From Roseovarius mucosus (lineage in GTDB: Bacteria; Pseudomonadota; Alphaproteobacteria; Rhodobacterales; Rhodobacteraceae), in NCBI RefSeq assembly GCF_002080415.1, contig NZ_CP020475.1:62001-126000 (forward strand): a DNA stretch of 64,000 nucleotides, in the 5' to 3' direction. Both the position numbers and the translations under genes were made by a program. This document shows positions 1 through 8,459 of this stretch, in pieces (within the stretch, counting starts at the first letter, position 1; every line of letters begins with the position of its first letter). The notes under the pieces were generated by a model, which was not told the DNA's origin, did no database searches, and saw nothing but the letters and a program-made list of their open reading frames with translations.

Positions 1-70
1 AATATTCCGCACATTTCCTCCCGCGTGGCCGAAACAAGTAGATTGTTGTCTGATTGTCGAAAGACTGCAA

Positions 71-931
71 GTGCGCGCAGAGATATCCGTTCCGAGATCG
101 CGCAACCTCGGGAGAATTCCAGTGTACGGCGTCTTGCTTATCTGCGGCGGCTTGGCCGGCGTTACCACGGTCCTGTTCGGCTTCGGCGGCGGCTTTGTCG
201 TGGTCCCCCTGATGTACATCACGCTGATGACCACGCACGGACCAGCCAGCATCGCGGGCGCGGCCGCCATGCATATCGCGGTTGCCACCTCGACCGCGTT
301 GATGATCTTCGCCGCGTCCTTGTCGAGCTGGCGCCACCATCAAAGGCGCACCATTGACTGGGGGCTGGTACGCCCGTTGGTCGGCTACATTGCCCTCGGC
401 GCCGTGCTGGGGGCCGCGATGGCAATGTCGTTGGACGGCGACTGGGTGCGCCTGGCCTTCATCGTCTATCTGGGCCTCACGATCGCGGATGCGATCCTGC
501 GGCCAGGATTCCTGCATCACGCAGGTGGCCACGTGCGCCCCATGGGTCGCGGCGTGACGGCGTTCGCTGGCACCGTTATCGGTAGTATCGCAACACTGCT
601 GGGCGTAGGCGGAAGTGTTATGACTGTGCCGCTCATGCGTCGGAGAGGGGCAAGTATGACCACAGCCACGGCAATGGCCAATCCGCTGTCCCTGCCAATG
701 GCGATCACGGGAACTCTGACATATGTCATCTTGTCGGCTAACCAGGCTGCTCTCGGGCCCTGGTTCGCCGGTTTCGTGGACCTGAAGGCGTTGATTGTAC
801 TCGCGGGTGGATCCTGGCTTGGTATCGGTATTGCGTCCCGTTGGATCGGGCGCATTCCGGATCGCATTCATGCGGGGGTGTACCTGGTACTACTGTCTGG
901 TGTCTTCGTAACGATGCTCGTGATACCTTGA
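71..931 (+). CDS. TauE/SafE (TSUP) family membrane permease
   Basis: Predicted inner-membrane permease of the sulfite exporter TauE/SafE family, whose members move sulfite, sulfonates or related organic anions. The 286-residue product has about eight hydrophobic segments in two similar halves. The first half has the glycine-rich stretch FGFGGGFVVVP (about residues 36-46) and the second has LLGVGGSVMTVP (about 177-188). These are the paired re-entrant motifs expected in this family. The start used is GTG, but the frame stays open to the left edge of the window, so a longer N-terminus starting outside cannot be excluded. It lies upstream of the mobilisation genes on the opposite strand and has no visible operon partner. 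Substrate is unknown. Confidence 0.85.
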   Translation: MRAEISVPRSRNLGRIPVYGVLLICGGLAGVTTVLFGFGGGFVVVPLMYITLMTTHGPASIAGAAAMHIAVATSTALMIFAASLSSWRHHQRRTIDWGLVRPLVGYIALGAVLGAAMAMSLDGDWVRLAFIVYLGLTIADAILRPGFLHHAGGHVRPMGRGVTAFAGTVIGSIATLLGVGGSVMTVPLMRRRGASMTTATAMANPLSLPMAITGTLTYVILSANQAALGPWFAGFVDLKALIVLAGGSWLGIGIASRWIGRIPDRIHAGVYLVLLSGVFVTMLVIP

Positions 932-1303
932 TTTTTAATCTTTCAAGGATTTTGGACCTTCGTTAACGCGAACGCTGAGACAAATGTCGCTATTGAAGCG
1001 AGCATTTTTTGGCGACGGGCGCTCTCTGCATACTTCCGCCATTGGTTCACGTCGCGGCATTCGGTAAAATGGGCTCGGACTTGCCCCTCGCCGCGCTCGG
1101 CCCGAAGGTCGGCTGTCGGAAATCTGTCGGGATTTGCAACGCTCACTTCCTGCGCATTGCTGACCTTGGTGCTTGGTGCAGCATGGTGGGGCGTTGAACC
1201 TGAGCGCTTTATGGCCGCTTTCATGTGTTTGACAGTGTGCCTTCGCATGTGCAGCGAACTCACACTTTCCGTCCTCCCCGACAAACAGGCGATGTCCGCC
1301 ACC
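932..1303. other. intergenic stretch, no supported gene
   Basis: Between the permease and the 3' end of the coupling-protein gene. Several overlapping frames are open on both strands, but none has a ribosome binding site with a sensible product. I see no convincing terminator, repeat or RNA gene. Confidence 0.6.
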
Positions 1304-3304
1304 CTATCGCGCAACCAGCCTTTCACCATCCTCCTCTCGCAGCATCGCTTCCATTTCGTCCAAGCCATCGACTGCAGAGCGCATCTGCGCCTCATCAGCT
1401 ACGCTCGCAGCTTCAGAATCCGCGACGCCGCTGCCAAAATCCATCTCCATCTGGCGCTGTTCCTCGGCGATGACGGCTTGAACGACAGGCGCGGTCTTCT
1501 TTGGAGCGGCGTCGGCTTGGCCTGACGGTTGACCATCGCCAGCCTGGCTCGCCCTCTCCACATCGGCTTCTGTTCCCCCTGGCCCATCCGACGGCGGCGT
1601 CATCGGCATGGCGCGCACACTCAGCGGCAGCGTGCCTTGCGATCCCCCTCCCCCCGGCTCTGGAAACGGCAATTCACCCGTCTGCGCCGCGTGGACCGCC
1701 TTGAACAGCCGGTCGTCAAAATACTGAATCCGCTTTGCACGGACCGGCATCTGCGCATCGATCACCATGACGATCTCATCGAGCGGCAGGCGGCGCGCCT
1801 CGTCTTCAGGGAGCAAGGAGCTTTCTTCGGTCCGGGTCGACTGGCTGCGCCCTTCAAAGGGGTTCTTGCCGATAGACTGGGAGCGCGTGATGACGGTCTT
1901 CGTGGTCTTGCCGACCGCCTTGCTCAGCTCCTCGACGGTTTTTTCATCCGAAGGCGTCAGATAGAGCTTCACGCCGGCATTGCCTTGCAGGGCGCGGCGG
2001 GTGTTCTCGCCGTAGATTTCATCGAGGGCGGGAATGGTTTGCGTGACCACGGCCAGGTGACCGCGATAGGTGCGCAGGGTCTCGATGCTCTCGACCACGA
2101 TGGGCATCTTGCCGAGACGGTTGAACTCGTCGAGCATGATCATCACTGGCCAGGGCTCGTCGGGCCCGGGGTCCTTTTCCTGCATGGCGGAAAGGAGATC
2201 GGAGAAGAAGAGCCGGATCAGCGGCGCGAGGGGTTTGACCATCAGCGGCTGGACCACGAGATAGACCGAAAAAGGCTTCTTGCGGATCGTCCGGAAATCA
2301 AAATCCGAGACCGCAGTCGCCTCATCAATCGCCGGGTTCTGCCACTGGTCCAGCCCCGAGGTCATCAGGAGCGAGACGTAAGAGGTCAGCGTGTCGTTGT
2401 TGGTCGAAGCGAGCCTTGTGAAAATCAGCTTGGCCGCCCTGTTGTCGACCTCATGGCCCCGCGCGAAATACTCCTTCTGCTTGTTCCCGCCCGAGGCGGC
2501 GATGCGGTAGATCTCGCCCAGGGTCGGACGCTTGCGCTGGAACGCCAGCAGGCCTGCTGCCACAAAGAGATCGATCCCGCCCTTGAGCAGCCCCTGCACC
2601 CGGTCATTGTCGCTTTGCAGGAAGAGCGTCGCCAGGAGCTGCAATTCCATCTGCTGGCGCGCGGGATCTTTCAGCTCAAAGATGCGCAGGAGCGGGTTGT
2701 AGCGATGCGTGCGCTTGCCCTCCCAATCGGTGGGGGCAAAGCGATAGACCTTGTCGCCCTGGGCTGCGCGATGCCGGGCCGTCGCCTCGAAACATTCGCC
2801 CTTCACATCGAGCGTCACGGCGGAGCCTTGCCAGGTCAGCAGGTTCGGAATGACAAAGCCCGTGGTCTTGCCGCGGCCCGTGGGGGCCACGATCAGCGCA
2901 TGGGGGAAGACCTTGGAGCAGATGTAGTTGGCGCGGGAGCCCGGCGGCCCCAGCTTGCCGAGGATGAACCCGGTCCCGGGCGCCCCGAAGAAGCCATTGG
3001 CCTTCATCTCGCGCGCGGTCTGCCAATGGGTCTGGCCAAAGCGTGTCAGAGCGGACCCCGAGAGGGCGAGGCTCAGCATCAGGCCGGCGGCGGCGAAGCT
3101 GCCGACGATCAGGTGAATAAGTTGGGCGTCCTCCGGGCGGCGATCGAGGATCGCCAGATAGTTCTGCGCGATATAGGCAAAGTCGATCTCGGCGCCGAAG
3201 CCGAGATCCTGGTAAGTCAGCACCACCGAGGCGATGGTATAGCCCATGGCCCCGGTCACCAGCGTCACAAGCAGGACGCCCGTGGCGATCCGCGCTTTTC
3301 CCAT
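1304..3304 (-). CDS. virD4: VirD4/TraG-like type IV coupling protein
   Basis: Membrane-anchored hexameric ATPase that delivers the relaxase-DNA complex to the type IV secretion channel during conjugation. Two N-terminal membrane segments (about residues 5-30 and 60-85) precede the Walker A motif APTGRGKTTG (about 140-149). The Walker B region is VMIMLDEFNRLGKMP, about residue 385. Length (about 666 residues) suits the family. The C-terminal 130 residues are low-complexity and acidic, which is common in these proteins. ATG at 3304 is preferred; a TTG four codons upstream abuts the relaxase stop. It is the last gene of the mobC-relaxase-virD4 operon. No virB channel genes are in this window, so the plasmid may carry them elsewhere or rely on a helper. 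Confidence 0.92.
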   Translation of the reverse strand: MGKARIATGVLLVTLVTGAMGYTIASVVLTYQDLGFGAEIDFAYIAQNYLAILDRRPEDAQLIHLIVGSFAAAGLMLSLALSGSALTRFGQTHWQTAREMKANGFFGAPGTGFILGKLGPPGSRANYICSKVFPHALIVAPTGRGKTTGFVIPNLLTWQGSAVTLDVKGECFEATARHRAAQGDKVYRFAPTDWEGKRTHRYNPLLRIFELKDPARQQMELQLLATLFLQSDNDRVQGLLKGGIDLFVAAGLLAFQRKRPTLGEIYRIAASGGNKQKEYFARGHEVDNRAAKLIFTRLASTNNDTLTSYVSLLMTSGLDQWQNPAIDEATAVSDFDFRTIRKKPFSVYLVVQPLMVKPLAPLIRLFFSDLLSAMQEKDPGPDEPWPVMIMLDEFNRLGKMPIVVESIETLRTYRGHLAVVTQTIPALDEIYGENTRRALQGNAGVKLYLTPSDEKTVEELSKAVGKTTKTVITRSQSIGKNPFEGRSQSTRTEESSLLPEDEARRLPLDEIVMVIDAQMPVRAKRIQYFDDRLFKAVHAAQTGELPFPEPGGGGSQGTLPLSVRAMPMTPPSDGPGGTEADVERASQAGDGQPSGQADAAPKKTAPVVQAVIAEEQRQMEMDFGSGVADSEAASVADEAQMRSAVDGLDEMEAMLREEDGERLVAR

Positions 3305-3312
3305 GGCGGCGC

Positions 3313-5640
3313 TCAATGGACCTGACCCCGCTCGGTCTCGCCATCCACGTCTGTCGCGCGGTGTTTTTCGTATTCGGTGTCGGCAAGATCATCGACTACC
3401 TGGCGCAAGGCCTCCGTATTGGCCGTCGCGGCATCGGATTGCAGATAGACCTTGGCGACATAGAGCCGGTCGAGGCGGTCCTCGAGAACCTTTTCCAGCG
3501 CATCGGCATCACCGGATGTGAGCCGCTCAAGTTGACGGTCATCCAGCACCCGCGCGATCTCGGTTCGGAAAGCGTCCCGCTCCGCCTCGGTCTCGAAAGG
3601 CGCGGACAACTCCCCCGCCCGCTCATGGTCCAGGACACGCGCAATCTCGTCTGCAAGGCGGTCGGCACGGTCAGACTGCGGCGCTGTTTCACCGCGGGCT
3701 GCGAGGAGTGCGTCGCGCGTGCCAGACCCGAGCCCGTCGCGCATCTCGGTTTCGCGGCGGACCTGATTGATGGCCTCCGTATCCCGGATCTCGACGACGG
3801 CCGCATAGGTCGCGCCGAGCCCGCGGGCGAGGTGGGACGGCATGTCCGGATAGCGCGCTCGTAAGTCATCCGTGACAGCATCTGCAACGGGCGTGCGGAC
3901 GTCGCGTCCCTCCATGATCCGATCGACCTCGCGGGTGATCTCGCTGGCGCGGGCCGCATCGGTAATGGTCTCCCTGTAGGGCTCAGACCGGTCAATCACA
4001 TCGCCAGGGCGTGCGAGCAGATCCGGGTGTGCCTCGAGATATGCGCGCTGCTCCGTCTCGATCCGGCGCTCCGCCCTTGAGACAACCTCCCAGTCCCGAT
4101 CCTCGATCTGCTGCGCGGTCAGGCCGTCTGCGCGCATCTCCTGACGGATTGTCCCTTCCATCGCCCGCACCGCGCCCTCATGATAATGGAACTGCTCGCT
4201 GACCGCTTCCATGACACCATCCCGGCGCAGCACGTTCTCGCGCTCCAACAGCGTGCCAAGTTCGACGTGCACATCGTTGAGAATGTCGCGCGCCTGCTCC
4301 AGATCGGCGCGGCGTTCGAGGTTCAGATCGCGCGCCTCAGCCACTTTGGAGAGATCATTGGCGATCCATTGATGCTCGAGCGCTGCATTTGAGGCGCCCG
4401 TCTCGATCCGGGCCACCACTTCCGATGTGCTGATCCCGGTGCCCCGTAGTGCCGCGTCAATGCGCGATCTCAGATCGGGCTCTGCCAGACGCTCGCGCTG
4501 GCTGGCGTCGATATTGGCTTCGGAATAGATCCCGCCCTTCGAGGGGGTGTCTGACAGCGTGGATGATCGCAAGCCGAGAGGCTGCATGTGCTGGACCTGC
4601 GTCTGGATCTCGATGAGGCGTTTTTCCAGCACGGGACGTTCCGCGTCAGACTTCTCGGCGATCATGCCCTGCACCCGCGCGAGCTTTTCCGCATAGAGGC
4701 TTCTCAGATCCTCGAAGCTTTGATCCTCGGCCATATACACATCTCCTGTTCGGTCCACCTGCCCGCCGCGCGCCAACACCTCGCCCGCGCGGAAGAGTGC
4801 CGCCGCAATATCCTCGCGGGCCTCCCGGGAGGCCTCCGCAGCAAGCGAATGGTAGACGGTTCTGGTGTTGACGATCTCCGCCAGCGTCCGGGTCAGGTCC
4901 TGCCCCACGCGTTCGCGCTCGCGGGGCGCGCGACCCTCTTCTTTCGCGGCGTAGACCTCGCTGGTGCGGGCTGGGTAATGCACAACCCCGCGATCCACCC
5001 GGCGCGTGGCTTCCAAGCGCACACCATACTTTTCTGCCTCCTCGACCATGGCGAGGCGGAAATCGTCATAGTTGAAGCGATGGTTGCGCCCCAGAAAGAA
5101 GAACTCGCCTTCCTGCGAGCGGCGGTTCAGCACCAGATGCGCATGGGGATGATCGCGGTCCTCATGCACTGCGATGATGTAGTCGAAATGCCCCTTATCA
5201 GTCTGGAAGAACCGCTCGGCCACATCCGTCGCGATGTCGCGCACATCCTCGCCCCGCGTACCGATAGGGAAGGACATGAGCATGTGGGTGGTCTGTCCGA
5301 GCTTGGGTTTGAAACCCGCATCCCACCGCTTGGCAAAGCGCTCGGTCAGGTCCTTGATGTCGCCCGCCTCGAGCTTCGCCTTGCCATCCAGGAACCCGCT
5401 CGAGTCGACGATATGGGTCGACTTCGTGGTGAGGTAATCGAGCTGGTTTGAGAGCTGCGATTTGGTATGCGTACCCCCGCCCCGGATCGCCTTGAAGACC
5501 GCTGGCCGATGCCCCGCAGCCGCGCGCGTCAGCTGGGTCTGCTTGGCCACGTGCAGCCCCTGCATCGAGCCCCGGACGCGGCTCCAGCCATCCCGGAAGA
5601 CCTCGCCCGTGACGGCATGGACGGCATCATTCAGCCGCAT
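3313..5640 (-). CDS. virD2: VirD2-like MOBP relaxase
   Basis: Relaxase that nicks oriT and pilots single-stranded DNA into the recipient. The N-terminal domain shows motif I with the likely catalytic tyrosine in QLDYLTTKS (Tyr about 69). The metal-binding motif III is HEDRDHPHAHLVLNRR (about 159-174), with the three-histidine signature of VirD2-type enzymes. The remaining 550 residues are long, charged and helical, as in large alphaproteobacterial VirD2 proteins. ATG at 5640 is chosen over the in-frame TTG two codons upstream. The start overlaps the end of the MobC-like gene, and the stop is just ahead of the virD4 start, so the three genes are translationally linked. Confidence 0.92.
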   Translation of the reverse strand: MRLNDAVHAVTGEVFRDGWSRVRGSMQGLHVAKQTQLTRAAAGHRPAVFKAIRGGGTHTKSQLSNQLDYLTTKSTHIVDSSGFLDGKAKLEAGDIKDLTERFAKRWDAGFKPKLGQTTHMLMSFPIGTRGEDVRDIATDVAERFFQTDKGHFDYIIAVHEDRDHPHAHLVLNRRSQEGEFFFLGRNHRFNYDDFRLAMVEEAEKYGVRLEATRRVDRGVVHYPARTSEVYAAKEEGRAPRERERVGQDLTRTLAEIVNTRTVYHSLAAEASREAREDIAAALFRAGEVLARGGQVDRTGDVYMAEDQSFEDLRSLYAEKLARVQGMIAEKSDAERPVLEKRLIEIQTQVQHMQPLGLRSSTLSDTPSKGGIYSEANIDASQRERLAEPDLRSRIDAALRGTGISTSEVVARIETGASNAALEHQWIANDLSKVAEARDLNLERRADLEQARDILNDVHVELGTLLERENVLRRDGVMEAVSEQFHYHEGAVRAMEGTIRQEMRADGLTAQQIEDRDWEVVSRAERRIETEQRAYLEAHPDLLARPGDVIDRSEPYRETITDAARASEITREVDRIMEGRDVRTPVADAVTDDLRARYPDMPSHLARGLGATYAAVVEIRDTEAINQVRRETEMRDGLGSGTRDALLAARGETAPQSDRADRLADEIARVLDHERAGELSAPFETEAERDAFRTEIARVLDDRQLERLTSGDADALEKVLEDRLDRLYVAKVYLQSDAATANTEALRQVVDDLADTEYEKHRATDVDGETERGQVH

Positions 5641-6220
5641 GGGCAAACTCCCTCAGCGCGGCCGTGGCCTGCAGCTGCATCGCGTCACGACGGCGGCGCA
5701 GGAGCAAATCGATCTCGTCAGCAGAATCCAGGATGAACCGCGCCAGCCCGCGCATCTGCGCAAGGCGCAATTCGGTGAACGCGGCACTCGTGCCCCCCAC
5801 GGCCCCCTGCCCCCGCCGGTTGGCCTGCGTCATCTGCTTGGCGATCTGCGCGACCCCATTGCCGACCTCGTGCAGAGAGGCGCGGTAGCGCGCCATCTCT
5901 GCTGCCATCTGCGCGTCCGGGACAAACACGCCGCCTGCCGCCTGAATGAGCCGCCGCAACCCCTCGGCACGGCTCTCGATTCCGGCTGTCGCAAGGACCT
6001 CGTCTAGCGCCGCCAACTCCGCAGCCGTGACCTTCACACTGACCGCTGCGACCGGGATCGCGGCGTCCGTCTGGCGCTCGGCATCGGCTTTCAAGACGTA
6101 GCGCACGGCGCGCGATGTGACCCCGAAACGCTCGGCCAGCTCAGACGTCGACACACCCTCCGCGGCCTCGCGGACGATCTGCATCTTCTCCGTCTCTGTC
6201 AGGCGTTTTGTTCGGGACAT
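5627..6220 (-). CDS. mobC: MobC-like mobilisation accessory protein with N-terminal HTH
   Basis: Probable oriT-binding relaxosome component. The first 55 residues form a helix-turn-helix (LAERFGVTSRAVRYVLKAD). The middle has a ribbon-helix-helix-like stretch (VSVKVTAAELAALDEVLATAG), and the C-terminal part fits a MobC-type helical region (VGNGVAQIAKQMTQANR). The length is 197 residues. ATG at 6220 is favoured because the upstream in-frame extension lacks a ribosome binding site. It is first in the mobilisation operon, overlaps the relaxase start, and lies next to the gene-free region expected to hold oriT. A promoter with TTGACA lies upstream. Assignment as MobC rests on context plus these motifs. 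Confidence 0.75.
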   Translation of the reverse strand: MSRTKRLTETEKMQIVREAAEGVSTSELAERFGVTSRAVRYVLKADAERQTDAAIPVAAVSVKVTAAELAALDEVLATAGIESRAEGLRRLIQAAGGVFVPDAQMAAEMARYRASLHEVGNGVAQIAKQMTQANRRGQGAVGGTSAAFTELRLAQMRGLARFILDSADEIDLLLRRRRDAMQLQATAALREFAHAAE

Positions 6221-6270
6221 GCGGAAGAAAGACCCCCTATTTCCTGCCACCTTCCACCAAGGCTGCCCCT

Positions 6271-6298
6271 ACCTTACGATAATATACCGATCTGTCAA
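6271..6298 (-). promoter_or_regulatory. candidate sigma-70 promoter of the mobilisation operon
   Basis: On the minus strand TTGACA (6298-6293) is followed after 16 bp by TAAGGT (6276-6271), about 50 bp ahead of the MobC-like start. The hexamer CTTACG occurs twice around it (6273-6278 and 6306-6311), a possible autoregulatory or relaxosome binding repeat. Confidence 0.45.
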
Positions 6299-6444
6299 TT
6301 TTATACTTACGTCGCCTTCAGGCTCAGGCAGCCTTGGTGTCCGCTTCACGCCGCGGCCCGCAGGGACGCGGCTCTGCCGCCCTCACCACCGGGCGACCCA
6401 CCTGTCCTAGGGGTCCCGTCCGCCAGCCCCGCCCGAGGGTCTGG

Positions 6445-6463
6445 CCGAACACCACGTGTTCGG
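6445..6463. repeat. inverted repeat with 8-bp arms
   Basis: CCGAACAC and GTGTTCGG separated by 3 bp, in the gene-free region beside the mobilisation genes. It is a candidate protein binding site of the oriT or of a regulator. Confidence 0.6.
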
Positions 6464-6525
6464 ACGGAACCGCGGGCGGGCGCAAACCCCACCGACAGGG
6501 CGGACAGGCAGGGTCAAGGAGGGCC

Positions 6526-6545
6526 AGATTTGGGCCCCCAAATCT
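6526..6545. repeat. near-perfect palindrome
   Basis: A 20-bp near-palindrome with outer arms AGATTTGGG / CCCAAATCT, in the gene-free region between the MobC-like gene and the 68-residue gene. Function unknown; could be an oriT-associated site or a hairpin. Confidence 0.6.
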
Positions 6546-6784
6546 CTGCCGCAAAAACCGGGAGGCCCTGGCCGATAGGTTTTTTGTGGATGGCCCCCTT
6601 GAGGCTGACAGGCCGGTCTATCGCGGCCTGGTCATTCCGGGCGGAGTGCGTCCGTTGAACGCGCAGGGACCGGCACCAAGGCGAGGTCGCTGCCGGCGAT
6701 CACCCGCGCCGGTGTCGGCATCCCTGGTACAGGGATCGGGCCGGCCCAAGATCGTCCTGGGGCGGCCCATCCTCGTCAGAGGAT

Positions 6785-6991
6785 TTAGTCCTGGGGATCT
6801 TTCGCGCTCGGTGGGAACATCACCAGCTCCGAGACCGCGACCGGGAAGTCGAGCTTGAGGCTGAAGAACTCCGATCCATCCCCGTTGCGGGTGTTGCGGA
6901 ACATAGCACCCACGCGCTGAAAACGGGTGCGCTCCTGGCCATCGGTGTCGGTGAACTTGACGGGGACGGTGGCGACGTAGTGGTTGGTCAT
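6785..6991 (-). CDS. small conserved plasmid protein, unknown function
   Basis: A 68-residue soluble protein without recognisable domain. The start is clear: AAAAAGGAGATATCC precedes the ATG at 6991. The sequence has alternating hydrophobic and polar residues (HYVATVPVKF, FFSLKLDFP), suggesting a small beta-rich fold. A decayed relative lies about 200 bp away on the other strand (7180-7353), sharing the segment MFRN and FSLK. This indicates a small paralogous family in the plasmid backbone. I do not recognise a function. Its position beside the presumed oriT makes a role in transfer or establishment possible. Confidence 0.75.
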   Translation of the reverse strand: MTNHYVATVPVKFTDTDGQERTRFQRVGAMFRNTRNGDGSEFFSLKLDFPVAVSELVMFPPSAKDPQD

Positions 6992-7179
6992 TTGGATATC
7001 TCCTTTTTGCGATGAGGATCACCCGGCACGGGGGCAAGAGGCCCGGTCGCAAGCGCAAATGCGGAGGGTCCGCGGCCAGCCGTGGAAGCCGTATTTGTGC
7101 TTGCCGAAGCGTGAGCTGAGGGAACGAACGGGCCGACCCCGTGCGATCCACATCTATAAGCAAAAAGGAGAGACCCGGA

Positions 7180-7353
7180 TGGCCCTTGCCATCACGCAGC
7201 AGCCACCTTCCGCGTCCACGTCCCGCCGAGCCTGGCCGGTGTGCTGACGGAGCCCGCCCGCGTGGATGCGATGTTCCGAAACAAGCCCCGAGGGACGCGC
7301 AAGTCTTCAGCCTCAAGTGCGACGTCTCGACCCCTCGCGTCTTGCCCCACTGA
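7180..7353 (+). pseudogene. decayed paralogue of the 68-residue protein
   Basis: A good ribosome binding site (AAAAAGGAGAGACCCGG) and ATG at 7180 open a frame that soon fails. Reading with frame changes restores similarity to the intact gene at 6785-6991: ATFRVHVP versus ATVPVKFT, RVDAMFRN versus RVGAMFRN, and VFSLKCDV versus FFSLKLDF. At least two frameshifts are needed, so it looks inactivated. It lies in opposite orientation to its intact relative, consistent with an old inverted duplication. Confidence 0.55.
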
Positions 7354-7502
7354 CGATGTGCGTGAGGTGCGCACCATCCCCAGCCCGCACCAATGCGGAT
7401 GGACCGAACACTGACGGACCGGGTAGAGCGATGACAGTGCCGACCGCCGCAGCCTGTCGATCTTGCGTAACCGACCGCACGCACCATGAGACATGACGAA
7501 AG

Positions 7503-7521
7503 GGCCGCGCCAAGCGCGACC
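7503..7521 (-). terminator. hairpin after the DUF2493 gene
   Basis: GGCCGCGC and GCGCGACC form a GC-rich stem around CAA, directly downstream of the minus-strand stop at 7530. On the minus strand it is followed by CTTTCGTC, so the U-tract is weak. Probable terminator. Confidence 0.45.
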
Positions 7522-7529
7522 CCCTCTCT

Positions 7530-8459
7530 TCAATCCTGCGCAGTCTTCTTCGCCGGGTCCGCAACCCGCATGACCGTCAGACCTTTCGCTTCCGCCTTCT
7601 GCCCGAGGTTCAGCGCGACCCCGTTGCCGCCGAAGAGTACAACCCCCGTCGCCGCGAACTTGTCGTCCAGCATTTCGTCGTTGCACTTGAACGGTGCCGC
7701 CCGCCCGTGCGCGGACCAGCGCGGATCGAAGCGCGCCTGCGCGATCCCGCGTGCCCGGGCCCACCGGGCCGCAATCATCTCCGCACCGTGCTTGCCACCC
7801 TTGTGGCAGAGGAAGATCTCCTGGTTGCGGTTCTGCTTGATCCGTTCGCGAACCTTGTCGAGCGTGTTGAAGATCACATCGACATCGGTCCAGTCGGTGG
7901 CGCCTGAGACGATCAGGGGCACCCCCTCGACTTTCGACTTCTCGGCGGTTTCACGGTCGTGCTGTTCGAGGAGTTGCCGTGCCTCGAAGACCGCCCCGGT
8001 CTCTTGCGCCCTGACGCTTGCGCGCGACCCGGCTGCCGGGATGAAGGCGTGGCCCGTCTCGATCTCGTAGCATTCTGCCGCCGCCTCGCTCATCACCTCG
8101 ATGGCGCTGACAATCTCGCGCAGCTGCACAAAGCGCGCCTGCGCCTCTTCGAGCGCGGTCTCGGCGATCTCCGATCCGTCGTGAGATTTTGCCAGCGCAC
8201 CGATCTTGTCGGCGGTGCGGTCGACTTCCTTGCCGAGTGCCACCTTGCGGCGCTGCAGGATCGTCGCGAGCCCATGGGCCAGCGGTTCGATCTCTGCTTC
8301 AAGCCCGGTCCCCCGCAGCTGCCCGAGCAATACCTCGAAGCTCTCGCGGATGATGCGGTCGGTCAGGATGTGATCCTCGGGGATCGGGAGCTGTGCGTCC
8401 TTCTCGGTCAGCCCGAAAAGCTCGATGGTCTCGTAGGTGTTCGCGGTGTCGTAAGCCAT
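7530..8459 (-). CDS. DUF2493 (YspA/SLOG-type) domain protein
   Basis: A 309-residue protein. The C-terminal third (about residues 185-305) begins with VPLIVSGATDWTDVDVIFNTLDKV and continues with EIFLCHKGGKHGAEMIAARWA. This matches the DUF2493 family, a Rossmann-like SLOG fold thought to bind nucleotide-derived ligands. The N-terminal part (about 60-175) is helical, possibly coiled coil, and rich in Glu/Ala. The ATG at 8459 follows ACTGGAGACCAGAC. Large DUF2493 proteins of this kind are common on alphaproteobacterial plasmids and are found in the early-transferred region of other plasmids. The biochemical role is unknown. Genes on both sides are separated by long spacers, so it appears monocistronic. 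Confidence 0.8.
   Translation of the reverse strand: MAYDTANTYETIELFGLTEKDAQLPIPEDHILTDRIIRESFEVLLGQLRGTGLEAEIEPLAHGLATILQRRKVALGKEVDRTADKIGALAKSHDGSEIAETALEEAQARFVQLREIVSAIEVMSEAAAECYEIETGHAFIPAAGSRASVRAQETGAVFEARQLLEQHDRETAEKSKVEGVPLIVSGATDWTDVDVIFNTLDKVRERIKQNRNQEIFLCHKGGKHGAEMIAARWARARGIAQARFDPRWSAHGRAAPFKCNDEMLDDKFAATGVVLFGGNGVALNLGQKAEAKGLTVMRVADPAKKTAQD

Larger units (their letters stand above)
6221..6784. other. gene-free region next to mob genes, presumed oriT side
   Basis: No supported gene. It holds the mobilisation promoter and two inverted repeats (listed separately). In MOBP plasmids oriT normally lies directly upstream of the relaxosome genes, so this is the likeliest place. 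I could not recognise a known nic consensus. Confidence 0.45.

Noticed and set aside
943..1395. 150-residue minus-strand frame after the coupling-protein gene
   Set aside because: Overlaps the coupling-protein gene in another frame and has no ribosome binding site or domain.
1529..3325. 598-residue open frame on the plus strand
   Set aside because: Lies wholly opposite the coupling-protein gene, whose Walker motifs are clear; it is an antisense shadow from high GC.
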